From the NCBI GenBank assembly GCA_046496815.1, contig JAWOGN010000208.1, positions 1 through 16,535 on the forward strand: a stretch of DNA of 16,535 bases, read 5' to 3'. A model generated the notes under the pieces. It searched no databases and was not told the DNA's origin. It saw only the letters and a list, made by a program, of their open reading frames with translations. Below, one piece after another: positions 1-7,094 of this stretch. The stretch comes from JAWOGN01 sp046496815 (lineage in GTDB: Bacteria > Desulfobacterota > DSM-4660 > Desulfatiglandales > Desulfatiglandaceae). Position 1 is the first letter of the stretch, and each line of letters starts with the position of its first letter. Both the position numbers and the translations under genes were made by a program.

Positions 1-214
1 GGCCCTTTTTACGGGGGATCTGATCTTCAAGCAGGGTTTGGGTCGGACGGATCTGCCCGGAGGCGACGGAGGGCTTCTAAAAGACAGCATCAAGAGAATC
101 TCCCATCTTGAGGTTGATTATCTGTTGCCGGGACACGGAGACATCATCTCCGGGCGCGACCGGGTGAACAGCAATTTCAACGATGTGGAAAAAACATGGT
201 TTGGGTATTTGTGA
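1..214 (+). CDS. Metallo-beta-lactamase-fold hydrolase, C-terminal fragment
   Basis: This is the 3' end of a gene that begins before the window, read in the frame starting at base 2 and ending at TGA 212-214. The visible 70 residues carry the C-terminal signature of the glyoxalase II-like metallo-beta-lactamase fold: FTGDLIF (metal-binding Asp), then GLGRTDLPGGD, then a helix and LLPGHGD (metal-binding His). These hydrolases bind two metals in the cytoplasm and cleave thioesters or related esters. The exact substrate cannot be assigned from the C-terminus alone. A second stop (TAA) follows almost at once, which supports a genuine gene end. The gene runs in the same direction as the LysR gene, 111 bp upstream of it. 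Confidence 0.85.
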   Translation, partial: ALFTGDLIFKQGLGRTDLPGGDGGLLKDSIKRISHLEVDYLLPGHGDIISGRDRVNSNFNDVEKTWFGYL

Positions 215-325
215 TAAGGCGAAGGGCATTCGGCATAAGGCGCACGGAGTGCTGATCTTTTTGTCCCTTTAGCCTTTCTACCCAAGTATTCCCGGAACCC
301 ACAATCCACGACGCTGGATTATCGC

Positions 326-1276
326 ATGAAAAAATCCGTTTCCAATCCAATACCGTCTGTTGATTTCGAACTTCGCCAGTTGGAGGTCTTCCGCAACGTC
401 GTTGAACTGGGAAGTTTCTCAAAGGCCGCGGCGGCTGTTTCCCTTGCCCAGGCTTCCGTCAGCGAAAGAATCGCAACCTTAGAGGATATGGTCAGGACGA
501 AGTTATTGGATCGTCTGGGCCGGCAGGTGGTTCCGACCAAAGCGGGGGAGCTTCTTTACAAGCATAGCGTGCTGTTGTTGGAGATGAAAAATACGGCACG
601 CCTGGAAATTCAGGAATTCCTCGGCGTGAAAAAGGGTGAGGTTCATATCGGTGGCAGTACAATTCCCGGGGAGTATATTCTTCCGACGGTCATCGGTAGG
701 TTTCGTCATACACACCCATCGATTACCGTGAGTCTGGCCATTGCCGGCTCCAATGCCATTGAGCGCCGCGTTTTGGAAGGGAATCTGGAGCTGGGCGTAA
801 TCGGTTCAAAAAGTGCGCACAAAAGTCTCATGTGTCATCGACTCTGGAGGGATGAGTTGGTGGTAGCGATTCCGGCTCAGCATCGCTGGGCGAAAAAAAA
901 GGAGGTCTCCAAAAAGGAACTTTTCAGGGAGCCTTTTATTCTGAGACAAACCGGATCCGGGACCTTAAACGCGATGGAGGGGCATTTACGGTTATCCGGG
1001 TCCGAGGACACCGATTCGCTGAAAGTCGTCGCTCACTTTGGAACCTCAACGGCCGTTAAGGAAGGCATAAAGGCGGGCCTGGGGATATCCGTCCTATCTT
1101 GGAGGGCGGTGGACACGGAACTCAAGAGCGGGGTCATAAAGGCGCTGAGAGTCAAAGGCATTCGCATGTTTCGGCACTTTTATCTCATTAGAGATCGAAG
1201 ACGGATTGCTTCGCCGCTATCTCAAGCGATTCTCGACTTTATCCGAATCTCTGCTCAAGAAAACGAAAAGGAATAA
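326..1276 (+). CDS. LysR-family regulator of the selenium-metabolism-associated type
   Basis: A 316-residue LysR-type transcription factor. Residues about 13-75 are the winged helix-turn-helix (FELRQLEVFRNVVELGSFSKAA, then QASVSERIATLE). Residues about 100-310 are the periplasmic-binding-protein-like effector domain (GEVHIGGSTIPGEYILP onward). Length and domain order are normal for the family. A recognised LysR subgroup occurs next to selD and yedF in Sec-using anaerobes, and this gene is in that context: its TAA stop lies 2 nt before a small UGA-containing gene and about 450 bp before selD. The inferred role is to sense a selenium- or redox-linked signal and control the downstream genes. No effector is known. 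The start has only a weak Shine-Dalgarno, but it gives the usual short N-terminal lead before the DNA-binding domain. Confidence 0.88.
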   Translation: MKKSVSNPIPSVDFELRQLEVFRNVVELGSFSKAAAAVSLAQASVSERIATLEDMVRTKLLDRLGRQVVPTKAGELLYKHSVLLLEMKNTARLEIQEFLGVKKGEVHIGGSTIPGEYILPTVIGRFRHTHPSITVSLAIAGSNAIERRVLEGNLELGVIGSKSAHKSLMCHRLWRDELVVAIPAQHRWAKKKEVSKKELFREPFILRQTGSGTLNAMEGHLRLSGSEDTDSLKVVAHFGTSTAVKEGIKAGLGISVLSWRAVDTELKSGVIKALRVKGIRMFRHFYLIRDRRRIASPLSQAILDFIRISAQENEKE

Positions 1277-1278
1277 TT

Positions 1279-1506
1279 ATGGATAAACTGATGGATTATC
1301 GGGGTGACTGCTGAAAAGCCTATCTGGACGTAAGTTTATGTCTCCGAATGATGCCCAGAGGTGAATCTTTCGAATTCATCCTCGAAAAATACAAGCTGGA
1401 AAAAATAAGGAAAGTCATCGCTCACAACGGTGGGAAAGTTGTGGGAGAAAGCCATCTCGAAGATGATGTGCGCCTCAAGGTCCGGAAAATGAGCCAACCG
1501 GACTGA
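1279..1506 (+). CDS. Small TusA-like selenoprotein with a Cys-Sec motif (UGA read as Sec)
   Basis: ATG 1279 to TGA 1504-1506, 75 codons, with one internal TGA at 1312-1314 (codon 12) directly after a TGC. An AAAAGGAA Shine-Dalgarno (1266-1273) lies 5 nt before the ATG, and the gene begins 2 nt after the LysR stop, as expected in an operon. If the UGA is Sec, the N-terminus reads MDYRGDCUKAYL. This aligns without gaps to LDCRGLACPAPVL of the YedF encoded downstream: D, R, G and A are shared, and Sec falls exactly on the catalytic Cys of the TusA CPxP motif. The rest fits the TusA beta-alpha-beta-alpha-beta layout (GESFEFIL strand, KLEKIRKVIAHNGGKVV helix, DVRLKVRKM strand). A hairpin with a GU-containing loop sits 12-29 nt after the UGA (separate entry). 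Inferred role: a selenium/sulfur carrier or Sec-based redox protein. The alternative is a decayed tusA-like gene, but the remaining frame is intact and has a good ribosome site. Confidence 0.75.
1326..1343 (+). promoter_or_regulatory. Bacterial SECIS-like hairpin for the small selenoprotein
   Basis: GGACGTAA (1326-1333) pairs fully with TTATGTCT (1336-1343), counting two G-U wobbles. The apical loop is GU, or AGUU if the closing A-U opens. The loop lies 19-22 nt after the UGA. That matches the place of the SelB-binding loop in the classic E. coli fdhF SECIS (about 18-23 nt downstream), which also has an exposed GU. Folding energy was not computed. Confidence 0.65.
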
Positions 1507-1529
1507 GCAGCGAATTTTTTTGTGCTCAG
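1503..1529 (+). other. Hairpin spanning the stop of the small selenoprotein, with a T7 loop
   Basis: CTGAGCA (1503-1509) and TGCTCAG (1523-1529) form a perfect 7-bp stem. The 13-nt loop contains seven consecutive T. The stop codon TGA 1504-1506 lies inside the left arm. It is not a standard intrinsic terminator, because the T-run is in the loop and not after the stem. It could act as an mRNA 3'-end or processing structure separating the LysR-selenoprotein message from selD. Confidence 0.4.
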
Positions 1530-1589
1530 AAATTCTACACTGACCGTTGCGCGTCCCGAACGGCCCAATTTATGCCCGTGCCGAACAGC

Positions 1590-1633
1590 TATCGGTTTTT
1601 CCGCTAGCGGCCGGGTTTACTATCGGGTTTTCC
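1590..1633. promoter_or_regulatory. Candidate operator: two direct repeats around a palindrome
   Basis: TATCGGTTTTTCC (1590-1602) recurs as TATCGGGTTTTCC (1621-1633). The two 13-mers differ at one base and have start points 31 bp apart, about three helical turns. A perfect 10-bp palindrome, CCGCTAGCGG (1601-1610), lies at the edge of the first copy. The second copy ends 3 bp before the -35 box of the selD promoter. This arrangement suits a transcription factor acting on selD, possibly the upstream LysR protein, but no LysR T-N11-A box was clearly identified. Confidence 0.45.
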
Positions 1634-1636
1634 AGT

Positions 1637-1665
1637 TTGACAAATCGGTTCAATCAAAATATTTT
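1637..1665 (+). promoter_or_regulatory. Sigma70-like promoter for selD-yedF
   Basis: A perfect -35 TTGACA (1637-1642), a 17-bp spacer and a -10-like TATTTT (1660-1665, 4 of 6 consensus bases). Transcription would begin near 1672, leaving a leader of about 50 nt before the selD ATG at 1724. It would let selD and yedF be transcribed independently of the LysR gene. Confidence 0.55.
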
Positions 1666-1723
1666 TTAAATTTAGCGCTTAAAAAATGGTGTGTTGGGGC
1701 ATTGAATATCCGAGAGAGAGACC

Positions 1724-2776
1724 ATGGCAACTGAAAGTAAACTGCGACTTACCGAAACGGTGAAAGGCTCCGGGTGAGCGTCTAAACTACCCCCAGGGGA
1801 CCTGGACAGGGCCTTGTGCGGAATGGAATTCCCAACGGATTCGAACGTGCTTGTAGGATTGGATCGTGCGGACGACGCCGGAGTTTACAAAGTCTCGGCG
1901 GATCTGGCCATCATCCAGACCGTAGATTTCTTTACGCCCATTGTGGATGACCCGTACTGGTTCGGCCAGATTGCAGCGGCAAATGCCTTCAGTGATGTCT
2001 ATGCCATGGGCGGAATCCCGAAGACCGCGATGAATCTGGTGGCTTTCCCTCTCAAGGATATGGACCTGTCAATCCTCCGTCGGATTATCGAGGGCGGGGT
2101 GGATAAGATAAAAGAGGCCGGCGCGGTTCTGATGGGAGGACACAGCGTCGAGGACAGCGAATTGAAGTACGGTCTGTCCGTCACCGGTTTCGTTCATCCG
2201 GATCGCATACTGACTAAAAAGGATCTGAAGATCGGTGATCGTCTGATACTCACCAAACCCTTGGGAACCGGCATCATCAACACAGCGATCAAAGGCGGTC
2301 TGGCCTCCCCGGAAATAACGGAAATCGTCACCCATATCATGGCGACCCTCAACCGGGATGCGGCCGAAATTATGGACAGCTACCCTGTCCATGCCTGCAC
2401 GGATATCACGGGTTTTGGTCTTCTTGGGCATATCGCGGAGATGATTGTAGACTCCCCATTGGGGATCCGGCTTCATAGCCGAAGCATCCCCATAATTCCC
2501 AAGACCCTCGATTATGCCGGAATGGGCCTTGTCCCGGCGGGAGCCTACAAGAACCGAGAATTTCGTGAGTGCATGGTCGATTTTTCGTCCTCCGTCGATC
2601 GCATCTTGCAAGACGTTCTTTTCGACCCCCAGACATCGGGGGGCTTGCTCATAAGCGTGGAGAATGAAAGTGCCGAGGATTTGTGCTCTGAATTGCAGGA
2701 AAGCGGAATGAAAGAAGCGGCCATTATCGGGCATGTCGTCTCCGAACCGGATGGAAAAATAGTGGTGGATTCCTAA
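1724..2776 (+). CDS. selD: Selenide, water dikinase (selenophosphate synthetase), Sec-containing
   Basis: SelD makes selenophosphate from selenide and ATP, the selenium donor for Sec-tRNA and selenouridine. The full gene is 350 residues from ATG 1724 to TAA 2774-2776, with an in-frame TGA at 1775-1777 (codon 18). Around it the protein reads LTETVKGSGUASKLPPGDL, the known SelD active-site segment with Sec (Cys in other species) followed by the essential Lys. Calling the gene from the next ATG-like start at 1814 would lose this catalytic loop. Later family motifs include LVGLDRADDAGVYKV, TVDFFTPIVDDPYWFGQIAAAN, ALMGGH-like (VLMGGHS), TDITGFGLLGH and FDPQTSGGLL. A purine-rich GAGAGAGAG lies just before the ATG. 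yedF follows 59 bp downstream, and the gene is under its own sigma70-like promoter. Confidence 0.96.
1790..1811 (+). promoter_or_regulatory. SECIS-like hairpin in selD
   Basis: CCAGG (1793-1797) pairs perfectly with CCTGG (1801-1805) around a GGA loop. An outer CCC/GGG (1790-1792 with 1809-1811) can extend the stem across a 3-nt bulge. The loop is 21-23 nt after the selD UGA, the expected position for a bacterial SECIS. Another local fold (CCCC with GGGG) is possible, so the exact structure is uncertain even though Sec insertion in this gene is well supported by homology. Confidence 0.5.
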
Positions 2777-2835
2777 ACTGCCGGTCGTTCGAAAAGAAGC
2801 CGGTTTAATTACGGCCATCGGTTAGGTGGTAAAGT

Positions 2836-3456
2836 ATGAAAATGAAGAGGACATTGATGTTAAAACAACTCGACTGCCGGGGGCTGGCCTGCCCTGCCCC
2901 CGTTTTGCAGACAAAAGAAGCAATGGAAAAGAATCACCTCGACATCATCAAGGTGGTGGTGGACAATGAAGCCTCAAAGCAGAATGTCTCCCGTTTTATG
3001 GAATCGCAAAATCTTGAAGTGGCGGTTGAGCAGGAAGGAAACGACTTTCATATTACCGGTAAGCGGCAAAAAGAAGTGAGCCATAAAGCGCCTGTTGCTG
3101 AACGGTTTGAAAAAGAGAAGAAAAAGATTATGGTCATGATTGCCACGGATCGGATGGGGTACGGCGATGACGTCCTGGGGCGAAAACTCATGACGAGTTT
3201 CGTGAAAACACTCAAGGAAATGGGTGATGAACTTTGGCGTCTTGTTTTTGTGAACAACGGGGTCAAGCTGACGATCGAGGGGTCGGAAATTCTGCCGGTG
3301 CTTAAAGACTACAAGGCAGAGGGCCTTCAAATTCTGGTCTGCGGCACCTGTCTCACTCATTTTGATCTGCTGGACAAAAAGCAGGTCGGCGAAACCACCA
3401 ATATGCTGGATATCGTAACCGCCATGCAGCTGGCCGATAAAGTGATCAATATCTGA
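2836..3456 (+). CDS. yedF: Sulfurtransferase-like selenium metabolism protein YedF
   Basis: A 206-residue two-domain protein. The N-terminal TusA/SirA-type domain (about 9-78) has LDCRGLACPAPVL with the catalytic Cys19 of the CPxP motif. After a charged linker (about 79-97), a DsrE/DsrF-like domain (about 98-206) follows with the CGTC pair Cys169/Cys172 (LVCGTCLTHF). This architecture defines the YedF family, which co-occurs with selD in Sec-using bacteria and is thought to help deliver selenium to SelD. No enzymatic step has been proven to my knowledge. Two starts are possible: ATG 2836 after AGGTGG, or ATG 2857 after GAAGAGG, which would give MLKQLDCRG and is closer to relatives. Same strand as selD, 59 bp away, and probably the same transcript. 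Confidence 0.92.
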   Translation: MKMKRTLMLKQLDCRGLACPAPVLQTKEAMEKNHLDIIKVVVDNEASKQNVSRFMESQNLEVAVEQEGNDFHITGKRQKEVSHKAPVAERFEKEKKKIMVMIATDRMGYGDDVLGRKLMTSFVKTLKEMGDELWRLVFVNNGVKLTIEGSEILPVLKDYKAEGLQILVCGTCLTHFDLLDKKQVGETTNMLDIVTAMQLADKVINI

Positions 3457-3576
3457 TCCGGTGACGCTCAAAAAGCATGGGTGGAATGCGGGCCGTCGCC
3501 TTATTTCACGACGCCGAACCGACACCCAATTCGGAATGAATTCGAATGGGGACCGCTCAACCCCGGGATAATCCGT

Positions 3577-3816
3577 ATGTATGACAAGAAAGTGTTCATC
3601 CGCCCGGAAATGACGATTCTGGAAGTCATTTCACAATACCGACAGACCGAGTCCGTCTTCAAGGCATACGATGAAAAGGCCGGTGTGTGTCTATGTTGTA
3701 AAGCCCTCTTCGATTCACTCAAGGATATCGCAACCAAATACGGATTAAACCTTGAAAAGCTCCTGTCCGACCTTGATTCCGAATCAAACGCGTGCCGGGA
3801 GAAAACCCTTCGCTGA
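3577..3816 (+). CDS. Small DUF1858-like (ScdA N-terminal-like) CxCC domain protein
   Basis: 79 residues from ATG 3577, TGA at 3814-3816. The core, FIRPEMTILEVISQYRQTESVFKAYDE followed by VCLCCKALFDSLKDIATKYGLNLEKLLSDL, follows the DUF1858/ScdA_N pattern: a helical domain whose members usually carry a short Cys motif and are suspected of redox or Fe-S repair roles. The Cys residues are 38, 40 and 41 (CLCC), denser than the usual single C-x-x-C. The frame is open back to 3481, but those residues do not resemble the family, and ATG 3577 starts right before the domain with CGGGA about 8 nt upstream. It follows yedF by 120 bp on the same strand, so a link to selenium or sulfur redox chemistry is possible. 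Function is unknown. Confidence 0.75.
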   Translation: MYDKKVFIRPEMTILEVISQYRQTESVFKAYDEKAGVCLCCKALFDSLKDIATKYGLNLEKLLSDLDSESNACREKTLR

Positions 3817-3905
3817 AACGCTCTGCCGCAGAAAAGATTGAGTCCCTTTCCACAGCAAGAAAGAAAGCAGACGCACCAACAAACCACAAGACAACAGGAA
3901 ACCCC

Positions 3906-4427
3906 TTAGGTCTCCGGAACAGCGCCGTCTATGCGTGCGTTCAGCTTCCGTCTCATTTCTGCCACATATTCGATCCATTCCGGATCGGCGTCTACGTTCG
4001 GGATGATTGCACTGCCTGAAATTCCTCTCTCCGCCAAGGTCTCCAAAAGCTTCTTTTCGCGATCGTTCCGCATTCGCTCCAATTCTTCACGAAATTCGGA
4101 TAGGAGCTTTCGAATCGGGGCGGTTTCTAGACCGACGGCTGCTTCGAGCAGGTCAAAAACCCGGGTATTGTCTGCCTCCGGGTTCACGCAGCCCAGGCCT
4201 TGACGCCTGAGCGCTTCTCTCATCAAAATTTGCCGCGGTTCATCCAAGCCTTCGATTTCCTGACCCAATTCCTTCAAGTCAATGAGGCCGTCCAGAAACT
4301 TTTGCAACAATCCGCGCGCCTTTCCCTCAATCTCTTTCTTTTGAAACGTCTTCTTTTCTTGATCCGTCATGGTCAGACCCCGGGTCTTTTCCAGGATAAT
4401 ATCCAGCGTGCTTTTAATCTCTCCCAT
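3906..4427 (-). CDS. Conserved helical protein of unknown function
   Basis: 173 residues starting at ATG 4425-4427 with a strong GGAGG eight bases before it; stop TAA at 3906-3908. It opens MGEIKSTLDIILEKTRGLTMT and continues as charged, mostly helical sequence rich in Glu, Lys and Leu. It has no signal peptide, membrane segment, Cys cluster or recognisable catalytic motif. I recall similar N-termini in deltaproteobacterial hypothetical proteins but cannot name the family with confidence. The start lies inside the end of the upstream serine-hydrolase gene (14-nt overlap), indicating translational coupling. The frame is open further upstream to 4487, but the internal Shine-Dalgarno favours 4427. 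Predicted cytoplasmic. Confidence 0.75.
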   Translation of the reverse strand: MGEIKSTLDIILEKTRGLTMTDQEKKTFQKKEIEGKARGLLQKFLDGLIDLKELGQEIEGLDEPRQILMREALRRQGLGCVNPEADNTRVFDLLEAAVGLETAPIRKLLSEFREELERMRNDREKKLLETLAERGISGSAIIPNVDADPEWIEYVAEMRRKLNARIDGAVPET

Positions 4428-5547
4428 CAAATACTCCCTCCTGCCTATCAATTTCGTCCATTCCCGCAGTTTCCATGACGGTATCATGGAGCCTTGGACG
4501 AAAGGCCCTTATCTTTTCATTTTGCCTCGTCGGATGCACGCGGTTCGTAAGCAATATCACGATCACATCCGTGTCCAGATCCATCCATACGGACGTTCCC
4601 GTGAATCCCAAATGGCCGACGCTGTTTTTTGAGAAGTATTTTCCTGAACTTGAACCAGGAGACGGCGTATCCCATCCCAACGCCCGGGATGCCCCCTCCC
4701 CAATATCTTGACGCTCGAAAAACGACCTGACGACGTGCGGTTTGATGTAATCCGCCCTCTCTCCGCCGTAATGCGCCCTCAGGAGTTCCACCAGGCTGTA
4801 AACTTCATGGGCCGTGCCGAACAGTCCGGCGTGACCGGAATAACCGCCGACCGAAAAGGCGTTCTCATCATGCACCTCTCCCTGGATGAGCCGGTTCCGC
4901 CATGGACAGTTTTCGGTTGCGGCATACTGGGCTGTTTCATATCGGTTGAAGGATTCCGTTCCGCATAGAAAGGTCCGCGTCAAAGAAAGCGGCGCATAAA
5001 AATTTCGCTCAAGAAATTGATGCATCTTGGATTGTGAGATCTTCTCAATCACCCACTCCAGAATGATAAAACCCAGATCGCTGTAAACACACTCCCTTCC
5101 CGGCGGAAAAACCAGCGATTCTTCAAGGATCCATTGCCGCAATATTTCCTTTCTCTTCCCGGGTTCGTATCGGATAAGCTTAAGATAAAACGGCTTCCAG
5201 TCGGGGAATCCCGCAGAATGGCTCAGTAAATGGCGCAACGTTACCTTCTCCTTTTCGGTCGGTACCCTTTGTTTCAAAAGCTCCGCCAGAGACTGGTCGA
5301 GTTGGACAGTCTCGTCACTTACCAGTTTCATAAGGGCCAGCGTCGTAGCCAGTGGCTTGGTAAGAGAAGCCAGATCGAAAATGGTATCTTTGTGAATCGG
5401 CGAGCCCTTTGGGAGCATTGAACCATTTCCAGCCGTTCCGTGGAAAACGATGGTGCCTTTCCGGGCGACCAGGAGCACCGCTCCCGGGTAAACCCCCGTC
5501 TTCACGCCCTCCATCAGGAGCGCTTGTATCGCACCGATCTTCTTCAT
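4414..5547 (-). CDS. Serine hydrolase of the class C beta-lactamase / penicillin-binding family
   Basis: 377 residues. The active-site triad of the family is visible: SLTK with the nucleophile Ser61 and Lys64, YSD (Tyr155), and HLGFTGT (312-318) in the KTG-like position. EVHDENAFSVGGYSGHAGLFG (about 224-244) is a further hallmark of the EstB/beta-lactamase-related group. There is no signal peptide, so it should be cytoplasmic. Such proteins are esterases, D-amino-acid peptidases or muropeptide-processing enzymes, and true beta-lactamase activity is unlikely. Length is normal. It is the first gene of a two-gene minus-strand unit with the helical protein and is divergent from the traB-like gene. 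Confidence 0.88.
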   Translation of the reverse strand: MKKIGAIQALLMEGVKTGVYPGAVLLVARKGTIVFHGTAGNGSMLPKGSPIHKDTIFDLASLTKPLATTLALMKLVSDETVQLDQSLAELLKQRVPTEKEKVTLRHLLSHSAGFPDWKPFYLKLIRYEPGKRKEILRQWILEESLVFPPGRECVYSDLGFIILEWVIEKISQSKMHQFLERNFYAPLSLTRTFLCGTESFNRYETAQYAATENCPWRNRLIQGEVHDENAFSVGGYSGHAGLFGTAHEVYSLVELLRAHYGGERADYIKPHVVRSFFERQDIGEGASRALGWDTPSPGSSSGKYFSKNSVGHLGFTGTSVWMDLDTDVIVILLTNRVHPTRQNEKIRAFRPRLHDTVMETAGMDEIDRQEGVFDGRD

Positions 5548-5930
5548 TTTTGGTTACCCGGACCCCGACGTTATTCGCCGCACTGGGACCCTTGCCGATA
5601 AAGCGTCAACTTCAAAAAAATGGATTTGTATTTGAAAAGGCTATCAATTACAAACCGACTGTGCTATGAGCCAAAACCTGACTGGGTTTCAAGAAGGAAA
5701 TCGCTCGATGCCTTGGGGCCTTCCGGCTTCCCTGAAAAGCCCATTTTTCAAAGTGCAGCGCAAACGCATTTCACAGGGCGACTGGGATCAGCGCATCGAG
5801 CCGTTGCTGCGGCAAGCGCCGATTCGATCGGGGCACTTGGCCGGGAGCGGAGCAAATAGGATCCAAACCCCATCGCCTGAAACATGGGATTTGGTTCCAC
5901 TGGTGAATTCGAAGTATACACGGATAGCCC
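5548..5930. other. Divergent intergenic region, 383 bp
   Basis: No convincing gene. The AT-rich part (about 5615-5655) has weak sigma70-like boxes on both strands: TTGTAT-17-TACAAA on + and TTGTAA-17-TACAAA on -. These could serve the divergent traB-like and serine-hydrolase genes. The + strand has an open frame (5666-5944), but its product is unlike any family and it overlaps the start of the next gene. An inverted repeat near the right edge is listed separately. Confidence 0.5.
5859..5898. repeat. Inverted repeat upstream of the traB-like gene
   Basis: GGATCCAAACCCCAT (5859-5873) and ATGGGATTTGGTTCC (5884-5898) are reverse complements at 13 of 15 positions, with a 10-nt spacer. The repeat ends 32 bp before the traB-like start. 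It could be an operator or a leader hairpin; nothing in the sequence distinguishes them. Confidence 0.5.
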
Positions 5931-7094
5931 ATGACGGACAATGACAATAAATACACCCTGAGCTTCGAAGACAAAGAGATCACCCTCGTGGGCACGGCCC
6001 ACGTGTCAAGGGAAAGTGCGGAGCAAGTCGTAAGTGTCATTGAGGAAGCAAGGCCCGATACCGTGTGCATCGAGCTTTGTCAATCAAGATATCAGGCCAT
6101 TACACAAAAAAACCGGTGGCAAAACACCGATCTCATCAAAGTGATTAAAGAAAAAAAGGTGTTTCTTCTCCTGTCAAATCTCATGCTCACGTCGTTTCAG
6201 AAAAAAATCGGAGAAAAACTGGGAGTCAAACCGGGAGAAGAAATGATGCGTGCGATTGAAGCGGCAGAAGCAGCAGGGGCGAACATCCATCTGGCGGACA
6301 GAGACATCCGTACCACGCTGTCAAGAACATGGCGCCTGATGGGACTCTGGACGAAAATTAAGTTGGTCGCGCAATTCATTATGTCGGTGGGGGATGTGGA
6401 GGATCTGAAAGAAGAAGATATCGAAAAGATGAAACAAAGGGATGTGCTTGAAACACTCCTGCTGGAAATGGGCGAAACCTTGCCTGAACTCCAGCGCGTC
6501 CTCATTGACGAACGGGATCAATACCTCACCCACAAAATCAGAACCGCTCCCGGCAAAAGAATCGTTGCGGTGGTGGGAGCCGGACACGTCCCCGGCATTC
6601 AAAGGTATTGGCATCAGTCGGTGGACCTGGCGGCCCTGGAAGCGCTCCCTCCCAAAGGCAAACTCCTTTTTTATTTGAAATGGGGAATTCCATCCCTGGT
6701 GGTCGGGCTGATTGTGTTGGGTTTTTTCTTCGCCGGGGCATCCGCCGGTACGCACATGATCAAATGGTGGGTCCTGGCCAATGGAATCCTTGCGGGTCTG
6801 GGAGCCGCCATCGCCTTGGCGCACCCGCTCACTGTTTTGTCGGCGGTCCTTGCATCACCCCTCACCTCACTGAATCCCATGATTGCCGCCGGCTGGGTCG
6901 CCGGGCTGGTGGAGGCCTTTTTGGGAAAGCCGAAGGTGAAGGATTTTGAAAATCTTCCCGCAGATATCCTTTCCGTCAAGGGGTTCTGGAGAAATAAGAT
7001 CACGCGCATATTGCTGATCGTGGTGTTCACAAACATCGGAAGTTCACTGGGAGCCTTTGTCGCCATTCCCCTTATGACCCGGGTATTTACCTAG
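5931..7094 (+). CDS. TraB/PrgY-family (TIKI-like) membrane protein
   Basis: 387 residues. The N-terminal half is the TraB/PrgY domain, related to the erythromycin-esterase/TIKI-like metalloprotease superfamily: LVGTAHVS with His24, VCIELC with Glu48, LADRDIRTTL, LIDERDQYLT and VVGAGHVPG. From about residue 240 it has several hydrophobic segments (WGIPSLVVGLIVLGFFFAG, GILAGLGAAIALAHPLTVL, IAAGWVAGLVEA, ILLIVVFTNIGSSLGAFVAI), so it is an inner-membrane protein with the catalytic-like domain probably cytoplasmic. Enterococcal PrgY/TraB blocks peptide pheromone. The role in free-living bacteria and archaea is unproven. The ATG at 5931 has no strong Shine-Dalgarno. Its TAG stop (7092-7094) coincides with the left end of a palindromic mobile element. 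Confidence 0.88.
   Translation: MTDNDNKYTLSFEDKEITLVGTAHVSRESAEQVVSVIEEARPDTVCIELCQSRYQAITQKNRWQNTDLIKVIKEKKVFLLLSNLMLTSFQKKIGEKLGVKPGEEMMRAIEAAEAAGANIHLADRDIRTTLSRTWRLMGLWTKIKLVAQFIMSVGDVEDLKEEDIEKMKQRDVLETLLLEMGETLPELQRVLIDERDQYLTHKIRTAPGKRIVAVVGAGHVPGIQRYWHQSVDLAALEALPPKGKLLFYLKWGIPSLVVGLIVLGFFFAGASAGTHMIKWWVLANGILAGLGAAIALAHPLTVLSAVLASPLTSLNPMIAAGWVAGLVEAFLGKPKVKDFENLPADILSVKGFWRNKITRILLIVVFTNIGSSLGAFVAIPLMTRVFT

Noticed and set aside
1522..1734. Open frame between the small selenoprotein and selD
   Set aside because: It overlaps the selD start and contains the promoter and repeats. The product does not look like a protein family and it has no ribosome site.
2069..2818. Long minus-strand frame opposite selD
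   Set aside because: It lies antisense to an unmistakable selD and is explained by the codon pattern of that gene.
3896..3915. GGAAACC/GGTCTCC imperfect hairpin between the convergent genes as a bidirectional terminator
   Set aside because: The stem has an internal mismatch and no T-run on either strand.
5666..5944. 92-codon frame upstream of the traB-like gene
   Set aside because: No Shine-Dalgarno, no recognisable domain, and it overlaps the next gene and the inverted repeat.
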